The notes: a model not told the origin generated them from the letters alone. DNA of 64,000 nt from Epiperipatus broadwayi (GCA_028023455.1 JAQFVV010006699.1:186001-250000), one strand, 5' to 3'. Positions 50,518-62,265 are shown, numbered from the stretch's first letter. Made by a program: numbers and translations.

Positions 50518-50775
50518 ATATATATTCAACACTAACACTTATCATCATAAATAATTAAAAAAAATTTTTTTCATTTTGTTATATATTAATTTATAAATAT
50601 CAATTGCAAAAAAGAGAATATTTTATTGCTCATTTTAATAAAAACAATGAAAATTAATTACCTCTGAAAAAATACCCATAATAAATAAACATGTATTTCA
50701 ATTAGTATTAATGCTATGGCCATGGTGGTTCCAATCGTACTAATTATGGCATTGATAAAAATAAACAAATCTTGT
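50518..50775 (+). mobile_element. PLE copy B, 3' block
   Basis: 50518-50770 parallels 41226-41510 of copy A (AACACT..CATCATAAATAAT, ATTACCTCTGAAAAAATACC, GCTATGGCCATGGTGGTTCC), so it continues the PLE interrupted by the family-3 insertion. Confidence 0.75.
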
Positions 50776-50844
50776 TAGAACACTTCTAAATTTACCGAAT
50801 ATGATGTTTCTGGCACTGTCAGAAAATTAGATACAGATATAAAA

Positions 50845-51910
50845 TTATTCTGTGAAATTTAATGGGTTCTGAATCATCACGATGGATAGTAGGATCTGTA
50901 TTGGATAATACATTGCTAAACCCAACGCAGTTTAAAAAAAGAAACAGGAAATATGAGCATGAATTCAGGGGTATAACCTAATCCATATGCCAAATGGAAT
51001 TCTGGTGATATTTAAACGATTGATCTGACACTTAGTATTCTAGTAATATTCCATGGGTTGATCTGAATCATCATCATGATGGATATTAGGATCTACTTTT
51101 CGAGCCTGAAAACCATTGAAATAAGATCCTCAAAAATTAAAACAGTTAAAGAAATTACTGTAGTGATGTTTAATGGGTTGATCTGACAATCGGTCTTCCA
51201 GTGATATATAATGAGTTGATCTGAAACATCATGATGGATAAGAGGATTCATATTAATCAATATCTTGTTACCCTAAAAACAATTAAAGAAAGACTGCTGA
51301 TATTTAGTGAATTGATCTTAAGCATCATCAAGTATTGCATGTTCTATTTTAGGCAATACATTTCAAGCCATAAAGCAGTTTAGAAAAAAGGCCAAAAGTT
51401 AAAAACAGATATCAATTATACTGGTTATATTTAATGGGCTGATCTGTTATTAGATATTCTGGAGTAATATTTAATGCGTTGACAAAGAAGCAACATGATG
51501 AATAGCAGAATCTATATTGGGAAATACATTGCTAGGCCCAAGGCAGTTTAAACAGAACTCAAAGTTAGTTTCAAACCAGTTATAAAAACAAGGTTGAAAT
51601 TATTAAGTATTCTTGTGAATTTTAATGAATTAATCAGAAGTAACATGATGAATAGCAGCATCTATATTGGGTAGTACATTGCTAGTCCTAAAGCAATTTA
51701 AAAACAGATGCTGAGGAAAGTTAATGGATATGTATTTTGGTAATCCCGATCAACGCATTTGACATATGAAAAAAAAGAAAAAAAAGTATTGTGGTGACAT
51801 TTAAGAGATTAATGAATAGTAGTATCTCCAACGTTGTACAAAATTGAAAGTAAAGAGATTAATGAACAATAGTATCTGTAACGGCGTACGAAATGATACA
51901 GGCGTACATA
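50845..51910. repeat. Degenerate satellite, roughly eight units
   Basis: Blocks like TTTAATGGGTTGATCTGA, CATCATGATGGATAG, ATCTATATTGGG, AATACATTGCTAGGCCCAA and GCAGTTTAAA recur in order near 50860, 51050, 51175, 51210, 51300, 51430, 51470 and 51625, with variable spacing. GAGATTAATGAA.AATAGTATCT is duplicated at 51806 and 51857. Non-coding. Confidence 0.7.
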
Positions 51911-52211
51911 ATGGGACAATATGGACATAGCGTATAACAAAGTATCTGTTATACTGAGAGAAAAAGATGTCCCGCACTCTGCTATAGTAATTTTTAAGTA
52001 GCATTTACTGTTTAATGACAAGACTACAATTATTTTTGATTACCAAATTTTGTAACCTTCAATTAAATTTAAATGGTTTATAAAAAGTTTCCTTTACACG
52101 CAGAAATTAAAAATTATCAAGTAAATATTGGAAAGTACATTTAAAGGATTTTTAAAGAATATGTAAATATTAAAATATGTAAAACATTTTAAGAAATGTC
52201 ATAAAAAACTG
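51911..52211. other. A+T-rich stretch, nothing recognised
   Basis: No supported feature. Confidence 0.4.
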
Positions 52212-52480
52212 ACAAAGAGGGCAGCACTTTCTGAACATAAGTGATTATACAGAAAGTGGATTATTGTTTTTTATGCTGGGTTTGGAAAAGATAAGGGGGA
52301 TTTAGATATAAAGGCCATAGAGTTGACAAAGATTATGTTGTGGAAATGGGATGGAGCAGAATATGGGAAAACTTAGAGTGGGGAATGGTAAATAAAGTGG
52401 TTCAACAGGTTTCTCTGGGTATAATTGCTGAGAGATTCCTGACTTCGTTTAAGGAGAAGCTACATTGCATCACATCATAT
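52212..52480 (+). mobile_element. LINE 3' end fragment
   Basis: It is the reverse-strand counterpart of 41741-42240: GTGATTATACAGAAAGTGG, TTGACAAAGATTATGTTGTG, GAAATGGGATGGAGCAGA, GAGAGATTCCTGACT and a terminal CATCACATCAT. Only one copy of the tail is present. It is a 5'-truncated insertion with coding remnants of the last 60 codons. Confidence 0.75.
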
Positions 52481-54120
52481 GTATTAAATTCTAGTCTTTG
52501 ATAGCGTTCAACGCTAAGTAATCATGGTTAATCAAAATCACATATACAGTTTAATTTAGTCATACAAATAAAATATGAAATCCAAATAAAAATTTAATCT
52601 GGATATAATTATATAATAATGGCAAACTAAAGTATTATAAAGTTATAATTTTAAGAAAATTCAATTATAAAAATATATAAAAACAAATTTAATTCCGGAG
52701 AAATAATATTTATTTGAAAGGAATCTTTAATACAAATTTAATTCCGGAGAAATAATATTTATTTGAAAGGAATCTTTAATACGAAATATAACTTAATGTT
52801 TACATAAATAAATGTATCAGTAAAAGGGGGGAGTATGCTTTTCTGTAGATGTAAATCATAACCAATTGCTAATATTAATATTTACTTGTTTGTTGTTAGA
52901 AATGTCTTGTTTTTGTTTTTTTTTACTAAAAAATTCACATTGATGAGGAGATACAGAATATGATTCTCTCTCTCAAGCCTTCTTATTACAGTTTTAGAGA
53001 AAATAATTTGTGAAATAAATAAAAAATTAAGAAAGTAAAGATAAATTGAAATGTACGACATCTCGATTTTGCAGATATTGCCATTGTTTTGTAAAATAAT
53101 ATTCAAAACGTCAAACATGTTACCGAAGACATTAATTAACAAAAGTAGGCAGAACTAAACGGAAATGATAAGAAGTCTAAAGTAATGACTTTTCAAAGAA
53201 AAGACTAATAAAGGTTGACGTAAAGAGATTAAATGGAGTTAATAACTACTAACAACCTCAACCAAAATATATATAAAAATGTAAACATAATAAATTAAAT
53301 AATATAAGTGATCTTTAATGAAGTAATTTTGGTAAATTTACCTATTAAAAGAATATAGTCTATTTGCCTGGAAATGTTTTTTTATAAATGTTATGCATTT
53401 ATTGACATAAAACACAGATGTTTATTAGAAGAATAAATACTACTTATAGTAGAAGAATATGTTGATATTCAGCCGAAAATTTTGCATAGGGTTCTACTGT
53501 CATTCATATTTCATGGTAGTTTTTAATCATATTTTCTGCAATGTTCTCCCATTGGTTATTCACCATGGTGATCATTGTTCAGTAAAACAGTATTACAATA
53601 AATTGTATTATTTTTTGCCTGCAGATGCATATTATTTGCAATTTCATCTACCTTCAAGTTTTGTTACTACTAGATGCTTCTATTAATGTAGATTCTCATT
53701 TGTCAATATTATTTCTATGAAAAAATTACTAGTTTATTTTTGAACATATTATCCTTTCTATTTGAGTAAAAATAACTATTTATGACACTGTAGTAATACC
53801 AGGGTTTTGGAAGCTTAGACTAATATAAAGAATACTTGTAATATTCTATGATTTTCTTTTCTTGGATCTGGTGTCATAATATTGTACTGCTTGTAATTGA
53901 ATGAAAGATACAAGCTAAGAATCAGTCCATATACAAGAAAACCTAAATGAAAAGATAGCTTCATGCAAGTAATAATCAATCATCATCAGTTGCAATTGGA
54001 TTTAAAAGAAATATATTCTTATGCTAATGGTCATCATACAAATTATAAGATATATTCTTAAAAGTAGGTAATTATAATCTAAACTTATGGTAAGTTAAAC
54101 AGCAGCAAAACTCTAAATTG
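52481..54120. other. A+T-rich region with one tandem repeat
   Basis: Apart from the repeat at 52685 nothing is supported. The plus-strand frame 53459-53686 is open but motif-free. Confidence 0.35.
52685..52782. repeat. 49-bp tandem duplication, near perfect
   Basis: AAATTTAATTCCGGAG starts copies at 52685 and 52734; each ends in GGAATCTTTAATAC. Confidence 0.92.
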
Positions 54121-54130
54121 GTAATTATAA

Positions 54131-54522
54131 CAAAACAGAGAAAATTCTCCAAACAGTAGTGTCACTCAGTGCAAGCCAGAATAATCAATGGATCCCAAAA
54201 GGCTTGGCACAAAATCCCTATCTATATATCCAGATTAGTTTCTAGCTTGTGGCTTTCATCAGTGAGGTGCCTCGGATCAGGGAGCAAGGCACCTAGATCT
54301 TCGGACCTAATGCAATCCTTCAGCAGGCACTTTAATCTCTACTTAGCAACCACTATTCTATTAGGCAGGATTAGTATTAAAGTAATAAACATTACATGAT
54401 CACCATTTTTTATTCTGGTTTGCACTGAGTGGCACTACTGCATGGAAAGTTTTGCCTGTTTTAATAATAGTTATGAGCAAGCATAAGAAATGGTGATCAT
54501 GTGTTGTTTAGAAGTTTAATAC
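54131..54522 (-). mobile_element. Family-1 hammerhead element, 392 bp, with 10-bp TSD
   Basis: GTAATTATAA stands at 54121-54130 and 54523-54532. Opposed terminal blocks (AAAATTCTCCAAACAGTAG left; CACTACTGCATGGAAAG right) enclose an antisense-oriented middle with the ribozyme. The right end reads ATGTGTTGTTTAGAAGTTT, the usual family terminus. The plus-strand ORF across it is chance. Confidence 0.75.
54223..54277 (-). ncRNA. Family-1 hammerhead with compensated stem II
   Basis: Minus strand: CTGATGA (plus 54256-54262), AGC/GCT around CACAA, GAAAC, TAATC. Relative to other copies the GGC/GCC stem has changed at both sides to AGC/GCT, a compensatory change. Stem III has lost a pair (ACTAAT) and stem I is weaker. 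Confidence 0.6.
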
Positions 54523-54544
54523 GTAATTATAAACTAAACGAATG

Positions 54545-54625
54545 CAAAGTTAAACAGAGCCATAACTCTCAATAGAGCAATGTCCTCCAGTGCAAATCAG
54601 AGTAATAAATGGATGTAACAAACTG
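54545..54625. mobile_element. Family-1 terminal fragment
   Basis: ATAACTCTCAATAGAGCAAT, CAGTGCAAATCAGAGTAAT and AATGGATG follow the family-1 left end, then the match stops. Confidence 0.55.
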
Positions 54626-55060
54626 TTTTAACTGCTTGTGAAAGCATAGGTAAGATGGATCACATAAGCTAATACTATAACCACATATTTGGGGATCAAT
54701 GAAAGCTACCACATGCATTAAGAACATTGGTCACTTTAGATCACCACTAGGCTTAATAATCCTAGAAAATTTATTTGGGGTGAGTGAATATTCATTAGTG
54801 ATGATGATCAGTCATAACATAAAATAAATTACTTCCTCTATCTCATCTTAGAGTATGAGATTCTTAGCTACTAAACATTTGATAGAGAGACACAGTAAAC
54901 AAATGTCAGCTAAATTTAAATAAATCATAATGTTCATTACAATTAAAAGAAAATACAGAAAATTATAGAGTTAATAAATACTGCATCTATAGATATCTTA
55001 TGAGACTTCATTATTATTGCCAGTTTTGACAGTTAAATTGATTGCCAGTTAAATTGATTT
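54626..55060. other. A+T-rich stretch, nothing recognised
   Basis: No gene or repeat is supported apart from a short duplication GCCAGTTAAATTGAT near 55043. Confidence 0.4.
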
Positions 55061-55750
55061 CAAGCCAATAAACATCACATGACCACCACCTCTTATGCTT
55101 GTATATAACTGTCATTAAAACAGGCAAAATTCACTATACATATTGCTAAACATATCAAGCTAGAGTAATCAATGGATGCCAGAAGGCTTGTGCATAAAAT
55201 CCCATCTAGTGCCTACTCATCCAATATCCCCAGACTAGTTTTTGGCTTGTGGGCTTCGTCAGTGAGGAGCCTTGGATCTGAGAGCACTGCATCTAGATCT
55301 TAGGATCTAATGCAACCCTCCAGCAACCACTTTTTATCTCCATGTAACTACAAAACTATGAGTATTAAACTAAAAACATCTTAATGTTTTCAATTCAAAC
55401 CCATGTTGTTAATCTAACCCATAGTCATATTGGTCTGAAACCAGTTCATTACCAATACATTTTGGTGTCTTTGGTTCTTTAATAATCATAGACACCAATA
55501 TTCTATTAGGGATTGGTTTTAAGCCAACAAACGTCACATGACCACCACCTCTTATGCTTGTGTAACTGTTGTTAAAACAGGCAAATCTCACTATACATAT
55601 TGCCACACACTGCAATCTAGAGAAATCAATGGAATCCAGAAGGCTTGTGCATAAAATCCCCATCTAGTGTCTGCTCATCCAATATCCCCAGACTAGTTTC
55701 TGGCTTGTGGCTTTCTTAATAGGATATTAGTGGCTATGGTTATTAATCAT
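55061..55750 (-). mobile_element. Family-1 tandem: one and a half units, 459-bp period
   Basis: AACATCACATGACCACCACC at 55071 recurs as AACGTCACATGACCACC at 55530, and the whole unit between is repeated up to the ribozyme of the second unit, which is cut at GGCTTTCTTAATAGG (about 55715) and followed by an inverted piece (TATTAGTGGCTATGGTTATT). This head-to-tail arrangement with a hammerhead in each unit matches retrozyme and PLE architecture. No ORF; the minus-strand frame 55663-55409 crosses a unit border and is chance. Confidence 0.8.
55219..55277 (-). ncRNA. Family-1 hammerhead, one core base changed
   Basis: Minus strand CTGACGA is acceptable (N7 is C), stem I outer pairing ATCCAA/TTGGAT and ACTAGTC are kept, but GAAAC is AAAAC (G12 changed). 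The truncated partner at 55677-55715 keeps GAAAC and stem I 5' strand only. Confidence 0.6.
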
Positions 55751-56059
55751 TTAAAAGTCGATTTGCTTGTTTTTTCCATGGCAAGTTTAGAATGAGCTTA
55801 AATTGAATAGTTCTTTTTATTTTACATACAGTCATGAGACGGTGTTATATTGCCATGCACAAATGTCTTTATTTCAGTGCATAAGAGTCTGTGGAGATAA
55901 ATTGAGTTGTTCTTTCTTTCTTATTAAAAGTCATTTAATTGAATATTTTTTTTCTTATTAAAAGCCATTTACATACAGGTTATACAACCATTTTATATAA
56001 ATCTACTATTATAAGATTATTTTTATATTAATGAAATAATTGAATTGGAAAATCAATTT

Positions 56060-56190
56060 AAAACAGGAAAAATTCACTATACTATGTATTGCCACACACA
56101 GCAAGCTAGAGTAATCAATGGATGCCAGCAGGCTTGTGCATAAAATCACCATCTAGTTTCTTCTCAACCAATATCCCCAGACTATTTTAT
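56060..56190 (-). mobile_element. Family-1 fragment broken within the ribozyme
   Basis: AAACAGGAAAAATTCACTAT, AGAGTAATCAATGGATGCCA and AATATCCCCAGACTA match family 1; identity ends at CAGACTATTTTA, i.e. at stem III next to the predicted cleavage site. Confidence 0.65.
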
Positions 56191-57659
56191 ATTACCAATA
56201 AGTTCTTAAGTTTGTCACTCTTGATTTCCATGTATTCCTTGAAGAAGGATATACTTTTGACCATTTTGTTATTGTGTCTTAAAACTTGTATGCAGGATGG
56301 CATTTACAGGGGATCATCTTTTTATAGATTTGTAAATTTAAGACATGTTGAAGACTGGGGAGAGATTTAAGCATCGAGTTTGGCTTTGGCTAACACCTAA
56401 CCATAAATATTTTGTAAAACATCACTACAAATAATTGGTTGGTTCATTTTCTGACTGCAGGCTGCTTCTGTTGAACTGTTGTTAGAGTTTTAATAATTTA
56501 ACAAAAGATCTGTCATGATGTGTGACTTGTCACACAGAATAAAGAGCCCCAGTGTCTGAAATACAATCTTGACTAGTAGATTTGGAAAAAAAAAACCATG
56601 AATGAAATAGAATGTGCTAAATGAATCAATAAATGAATGAACAATAGATTTTGGGGAGTTTTTATACACATTTTGTCTATTGTTGTACCCCATAAATTTT
56701 CTAAAATTTTCTAGATTAATATATTAAAAAAGCAAAGATTTTAATCACTTAAAATGTATTTTTTACATTTTAAACTAATTAATTCCATTAAATGTCTTAT
56801 CTGAACAATGCTTTAACTTTAAGATTTTGTTATCACAACAAATTAAAATTTTATTTGGACGTTAAGCATAATCTTATATAACAGATAAGTACTTTTATTT
56901 ACAAAGTTTACTTTTTTGAAAAAAATCTACATTTCTTTTACTAAATAACAAAAATACTTTACCATTTCATATATGTGCACATATATTTACATGCAACTGC
57001 ACTTTTATAACATATGTTGGATATAAAACTAAATTAACAAAAGTTTAAAGTTAATTTACCAATAGAATTTTTAGCTACAACCCCCTCTTGATATAATATC
57101 CATTAGAAATATAGAAAAGTGTCTGTTGCAATATTAACAATCATCAATGCTCAGGATCATCTTATATATGATTGTATTGGCCATAGATAAATTAGTAAAC
57201 ATATATTACTAAATATAAATAAAATGGATATACTTTATGTTGATATTCAGTATAATATACTTTAGTCTAATAATGTGAAAAATAATTAAATGGAGTCCAC
57301 TTTCACAGTTCTCAAAATTGGCAATATTCAGGAGCTTGTTTTGGATTGCAATAATTCTACTGACTGTGCATAAATTAAGAAGTAGCTAACCTACTGGTAA
57401 ATAAACTCACTGTACCAGTAAAGATTAATAAATGTATTAATTAAATAGTAATAATATTTAAAGTTCTTACATAACTTTCCTTTGATAGCATGCTAACTCT
57501 AATTTACAAACAAATATTAAATATTTCATCAGTTAAAAAACAAATAATACATTAATATCAATATTATAGCTTACATAAATATATAAAATGATTAGTAGTT
57601 TTTAAGCATAATACATATATGCAAAGAGGGACATGTGCCTTGCAAAACCAGACTTACTA
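56191..57659. other. A+T-rich region, nothing recognised
   Basis: Short ORFs at 56122-56370 and 56693-56490 lack motifs. No gene is supported. Confidence 0.35.
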
Positions 57660-58430
57660 TTATCAGTATGGATGTATGGATATAGAAGTGTTGGAAAAAA
57701 TCAGAATATGACAATACATCCTGGGGTGGAAAGTTACTTTTGACACAATTAAATTCTTGTTCGTTTACTAGACCAATGTCACCAATAGTCTTTACTAAAG
57801 AAATTTGTAATCATATTTGGTATCTTGTGAAAAAAAATCATGTATAATTTATACCAAAAACTGCAGTCCTAAAAACTGACATTTTGTCCTACATGTGAAT
57901 GTTGGCAAGTTTCACATTGTGCTAACTTTATCAGGATGATGACAGAGTCCATTTTTCTCTATCCATCCATAAAAGTGACTCCTTGCATTATGATAATACA
58001 CTTTTTATGTGGATTTTAATATTCTTTGCATAATATTCTTTCAAAAGAGCTGTAAAGAACGAAGGTCCTGCTCATGGTTTTTTGAAACAATCATCATATA
58101 ATCTATACAATAGACTATTATGCTCTTCACTTCCTATGGCAGAAATTGGTCAAGGTATCTTAGGAAACCTGAACCACTATGAACAAAGCCTAAGGTCATG
58201 CTCTTAAAAACACACGAATAACCCAGCTACATAAAAATCATGTATTTTTGATCTTTAGAGTGCAGAAGAATATGCCAGGGTCAAGAAAAAAGGTTGGTAA
58301 GAGCGATTACCATTTAAATCCTAGCAAAAGATTATTAATAGATTGGGGCCACTTCTTTCTCAGGCACAGTAAAAGAAGAGAATTATCTTGCATTTAAACA
58401 TAACCCCTTCTTTTTTACAATAACTGATGA
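57660..58430 (-). pseudogene. Ty3/gypsy-like reverse transcriptase relic
   Basis: No long ORF survives, but the minus-strand frames give the gypsy RT motifs in the correct order and spacing: SSVIVKKKG (about 58425-58395), MTLGFVHSGSGFLRYLDQFL (counterpart of the MPFGL..AP..F box), VKSIIVYCIDYMMIVSKNHE (active-site box, 58130-58075, with the YxDD second Asp changed to Tyr), HPDKVSTM...CQFLGL and PPQDVLSYSD (palm-connection to RNase H). LTRs were not located. This is an LTR retroelement pol fragment with many stops and indels. Confidence 0.65.
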
Positions 58431-58439
58431 ATTGTTATG

Positions 58440-60365
58440 GAGTGATTGACACTTCTCTATAAACACTCATTCGACACATCTGTTGGATTTGTACTTAAAT
58501 TTCTTGTCTTTATTGATATGGTAAGTGAAATTAAATTTGATTAATTACTATCTTTCTGCTCTCGTTTTAAAATTCCTAATATTTGATTTAAATATATGTT
58601 TAGGTTAAAGTAAGTACATTGATTCATTCTGTCTTTTCAAAAGACTTTATCTTGCATTTGGAAAACGAAGTATTCCTTAAAAGTGTTAATTAATTTACAG
58701 CGTATGTGTAATAGAGTGACCTCTAAGATTGTTACATATTTAAGCATAGTACTATACAAATAAATAACTCATTAAAATATTTTAATAAATAACATCTACT
58801 TTAATGATATTCACAAAACAAATTCACACATCAAACATAAGCTCTAATAAATTACCAATCGATTATTAATCCATTTACTTTTTCAGTGTTTGATACAATA
58901 AAATATTTTATAAATTTGATAGTGTTACTGGATTTTAATTGCATATTATTCCTTATTTAACTGAGGTTATTATTTAAAGCACATAATTTAACTTAATTAA
59001 GTAACAATGACAATATAAACTTGCTTTAGTTCTAACAGTGGACGATTTCTAGGAGATTACTATTGTTATTTGTTTAATAATTTGCAATGAGAATCATTAG
59101 TTAGTTTACCATTACAATTCTTTTTTGTTTTGAATTTTATGACTAAAGTGATTATAAAAGATTGTCTTTACAGCATGACATAATTATATTTAACATGCAA
59201 ATGAGAATTCTTATTGTAAAGAAAGAAAATTTTATTAAGCATGTAAATCATGTAATAATATAATATAAAAGCTTTGGTCATAAAGGAAATTCATTAAAAG
59301 ATTAAAATAAAATCTTAACAGTTTATAGTTTTAAAATAACATTATAGGAATATCTAAGCTCCAGAAGAATATCATTTCAGCAATTGTCAGATTTTACAGT
59401 ATTTTATGATTTCAATGAAGTATATATTATTGTTAATTTATACACATTTTATTTAGAGCTCTTACACTGTAAAAATTTGATGGTTCAAATTTACAAAACA
59501 GAATTTTTAATAATACGTAATTTCCCAATAGTATTTTCATACATTTATGTAAGTGTAAATAGCATGTAATGTTAACGTTAATCTGAAAAGGTAATACTAG
59601 GTATAAGAAAGTCTTAAATAAACTGAAACAAGTTTGGGCAAATTGCTGCCAGAATCACAATGCTGACAAAGAATACAAAGGTAGGATTACGTGCTTATAT
59701 CAGCAAAGTATTAAGCAATTAGATTTTCCATATTTATAATGGAACACATGTATCTTATTTATTGATGGAATGATGACTCATTGCAATAGCCAAATACTCT
59801 TTATATTCATATCTCTCAACACAAATTGTCATTACATTGGAGGGAGAAAAGATATGACTTATAGTAAGCTCAGGTTAAAACAATTCAATGCATATCCATG
59901 ATTCAATTTAGCTTTGTTATATAAATCAGTGTTCTGGGTGACTGTCACGGATCTGTCAGTATGAGATTCACTGTAATACATGGAGTTACAGTATACTACA
60001 GGACTTGAAATGTTATATACAATTTGGGGATTGTGTTCATCAGGTAATTATTCTTTGTGTTGTTTAAAAGGTTTTTATATTCTTGATTGATTGATTTCAT
60101 TACAATCATGTTTTTACATATTTGTAATAAGTCCTTTTGTTATCATATATTTCCACATTTTTCAAGAGTTGATTTTCTTGTAATCCGTTTTTGTCTACGG
60201 CTTTTTCATTATTGCTAATTATTTCAATTATATTGGCATAGAGTAGAAAAGTTACCACAATGTGTATTCCTAATAAAAGTGCTTCAAACCTAGATAAACT
60301 AGACTAACATTTGAGCTTCCTGGTGCACTAAATAAGTTCACATTTATTGTTTTAGCTTAAAGTTC
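58440..60365. other. A+T-rich region, nothing recognised
   Basis: The ORF at 59384-59569 is hydrophobic and motif-free. No supported feature. Confidence 0.35.
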
Positions 60366-60370
60366 TACAT

Positions 60371-60371
<1 letters not shown>

Positions 60372-60450
<79 letters not shown>
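60372..60450. repeat. (TA)n microsatellite with interruptions
   Basis: TA run with single GT and AAA interruptions, flanking the family-2 element on its left; a shorter TA run (61463-61478) flanks it on the right. Confidence 0.92.
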
Positions 60451-60452
<2 letters not shown>

Positions 60453-60551
60453 TAAGATCATGCTATTTAGCTCTAAAGAAGCTTTTTTTGTTTTTTATTT
60501 ATGATAAATGCTACTACAAGAGAAGGCATTCAAATCATTTTTATCTTGGAT

Positions 60552-60609
60552 TGTCCCCATCCCCAGACTGGTTTCGACCTATGGGTCTCTTCAGTGAGGA
60601 GTTGGGACA
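60552..60609 (-). ncRNA. Type I hammerhead ribozyme, family 2, canonical core
   Basis: Minus strand: TGTCCC and TCCTCA (stem I), CTGAAGA (plus 60588-60594), stem II GACC/GGTC with loop CATA (plus 60576-60587), GAAAC (plus 60571-60575), stem III AC/GT with loop CA, cleavable C (plus 60566), then TGGGGA and GGGACA closing stem I. Here 10.1/11.1 is the canonical G-C. All invariant bases are present. This is the best hammerhead of the window. Confidence 0.82.
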
Positions 60610-60979
60610 TTAGGTTAAAAAAACCAACTCAAGAAAAGCATTCATCTAAACGTTAATTTTTAGAAGAAGATCTGAAACTTTTAGACATCTACATGTCTTT
60701 AAAGTCAGCTCTCCAACTGCAAAAATCATATGGGCCTGAACTTCATTCAGATACTCCATATATTAGTAGGCTTAGCCATTTAATTTAGCCAAAGCCCCAA
60801 CAGCAAAATAATAATAGTAATAATAATAAGTCAGATGTCACATGACTTATATATAGCTTGCACTTACAAATATGTAAAATTAAGAGCATGCTAATTAGCT
60901 CTAAACAAGCTTTTTTATTTTTTATTTATGATAAATGCTACTGCAAAAGAAGGCATTCAATATCATTTTTATCTTGGAT

Positions 60980-61037
60980 TGTCCCCATCCCCATACTGTT
61001 TTCGACCTATGGGTCTTTTCAGTGAGGAGTTGGGACT
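60980..61037 (-). ncRNA. Family-2 hammerhead, mutated core
   Basis: As the previous copy but CTGAAAA (G8 changed to A) and cleavage triplet GTA. Stem II and stem I are kept. Probably inactive. Its cleavage site is 428 bp from that of the first copy. Confidence 0.65.
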
Positions 61038-61255
61038 TATTATTATTAATATTATTATTTTGCTGTTGGGGCTTTGGCTAAATTAAATGACTAAGCCTAC
61101 TAATATATGGAGTATTTGAATAAAGTTCAGGCCCATATGATTTTTTCAGTTGGAGAGCTGACTTTAAAAACATGTAGATGTCTAAAAGTTTTAGATCTTT
61201 TTCTAACAATTAACTTTTAGATAAATGCTTTGCTTGAGTTGGTTTTTTGAATCTA

Positions 61256-61313
61256 ATATCCCAAATCTTCACTGAAGAGACCCATAGGTCGAAACTGGTC
61301 TGGGATGGGGACA
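61256..61313 (+). ncRNA. Type I hammerhead ribozyme, family 2, plus strand
   Basis: CTGAAGA at 61272-61278, GACC/GGTC stem II at 61279-61290, GAAAC at 61291-61295 and stem III AC/GT with loop TG; cleavage is predicted after C61300. Core and stem II are intact, but stem I has weakened pairing (TGGGA against TCTTCA). Confidence 0.72.
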
Positions 61314-61479
61314 ATCCAAGATAAAAATGATTTAAATGCCTTCTCTTGTAGTAGCATTTATCATAAATAAAAAATAAAAAAGCTTGTTTAGAGGTAATTA
61401 GCATGCTCTTAATTTTACATATTTGTAAGTGCAAGCTATATATAAGTCATGTGACATCTGACATATATATATATATAAC

Positions 61480-62252
61480 AGTATGATTATTCTCAAGCCT
61501 ATATATTAACATTTGAAAAAATGTTTATGTTATGTTTTGTTCTATGTGATGGGATTTATTTGTTAATTAATTATCTATATTTTGTTCATATTTATGTTAA
61601 TTAAATGATTTATAATTTTTGGACATGTTTAGTTTCAAAAATATTTCAAATTATAAATAACTGTTTGAAAAAGAAAAGCTTGTTATTATTTAGACTTTAA
61701 TTAATAACAGTTGAATAATAACAACTGTGCATGTGAATTTAAGTAAGACTATTAAGTAAAATCTGACTATTGGAAGCTTATTATATTTATATTACAAAAA
61801 TTAAATGATTTATGTTTTATTCATTTTCCAGAAATTCTAAATCACTAACTTTAATATGTGCATGGATGTACCAAAATTTATATAAATATTTTACTAGATA
61901 ATCTATTCAAGATTTCTTTAAACAATATTATATGAAATTATGAGACTAGAAAGGACCACAGTAAATGATATTCCAAAATAGAATTTACTTATTTGCAAAC
62001 TAAATCTGCAGCTTTTAACATAAAATGTATTTTCTATAAAAAATATGCAGTTGGTATGTAAATAACAGAATGCCTTGCTAATGGCTAAGTAGAAAAGGGG
62101 TCAATCCTTTTATCCTTCCAATTCCTCCTTATATATCTGATGAGTGTGGTTTTACATGCAGTTAGAAATTTAGGTGTAGTTTGTAAAAAAAATATTTATC
62201 AAGTTTATTTAAAAAAAATTTTCCAATGAAATATATTTTGTGAAACTCTTTC
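61480..62252. other. A+T-rich region, nothing recognised
   Basis: No supported gene, RNA or repeat. Confidence 0.4.
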
Positions 62253-62265
62253 TTTATGAAATTAT

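Larger units (their letters stand above)
60451..61463. mobile_element. Family-2 hammerhead element: tandem and inverted units
   Basis: A unit of about 425 bp starts AAATTAAGATCATGCT at 60451 and restarts AAATTAAGAGCATGCT at 60876. The second copy runs to the ribozyme at about 61036 and is then joined to an inverted unit ending GCATGCTCTTAATTTTACAT and GTGACATCTGAC at 61463, so 60838-61036 and 61257-61463 are inverted arms. Three hammerheads lie inside. Block AGCCAAAGCCCCAACAGC with an AAT-rich run marks the unit middle. TSDs are hidden in TA runs. No ORF; the minus-strand frame 61434-61210 spans the palindrome and is chance. Confidence 0.85.
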
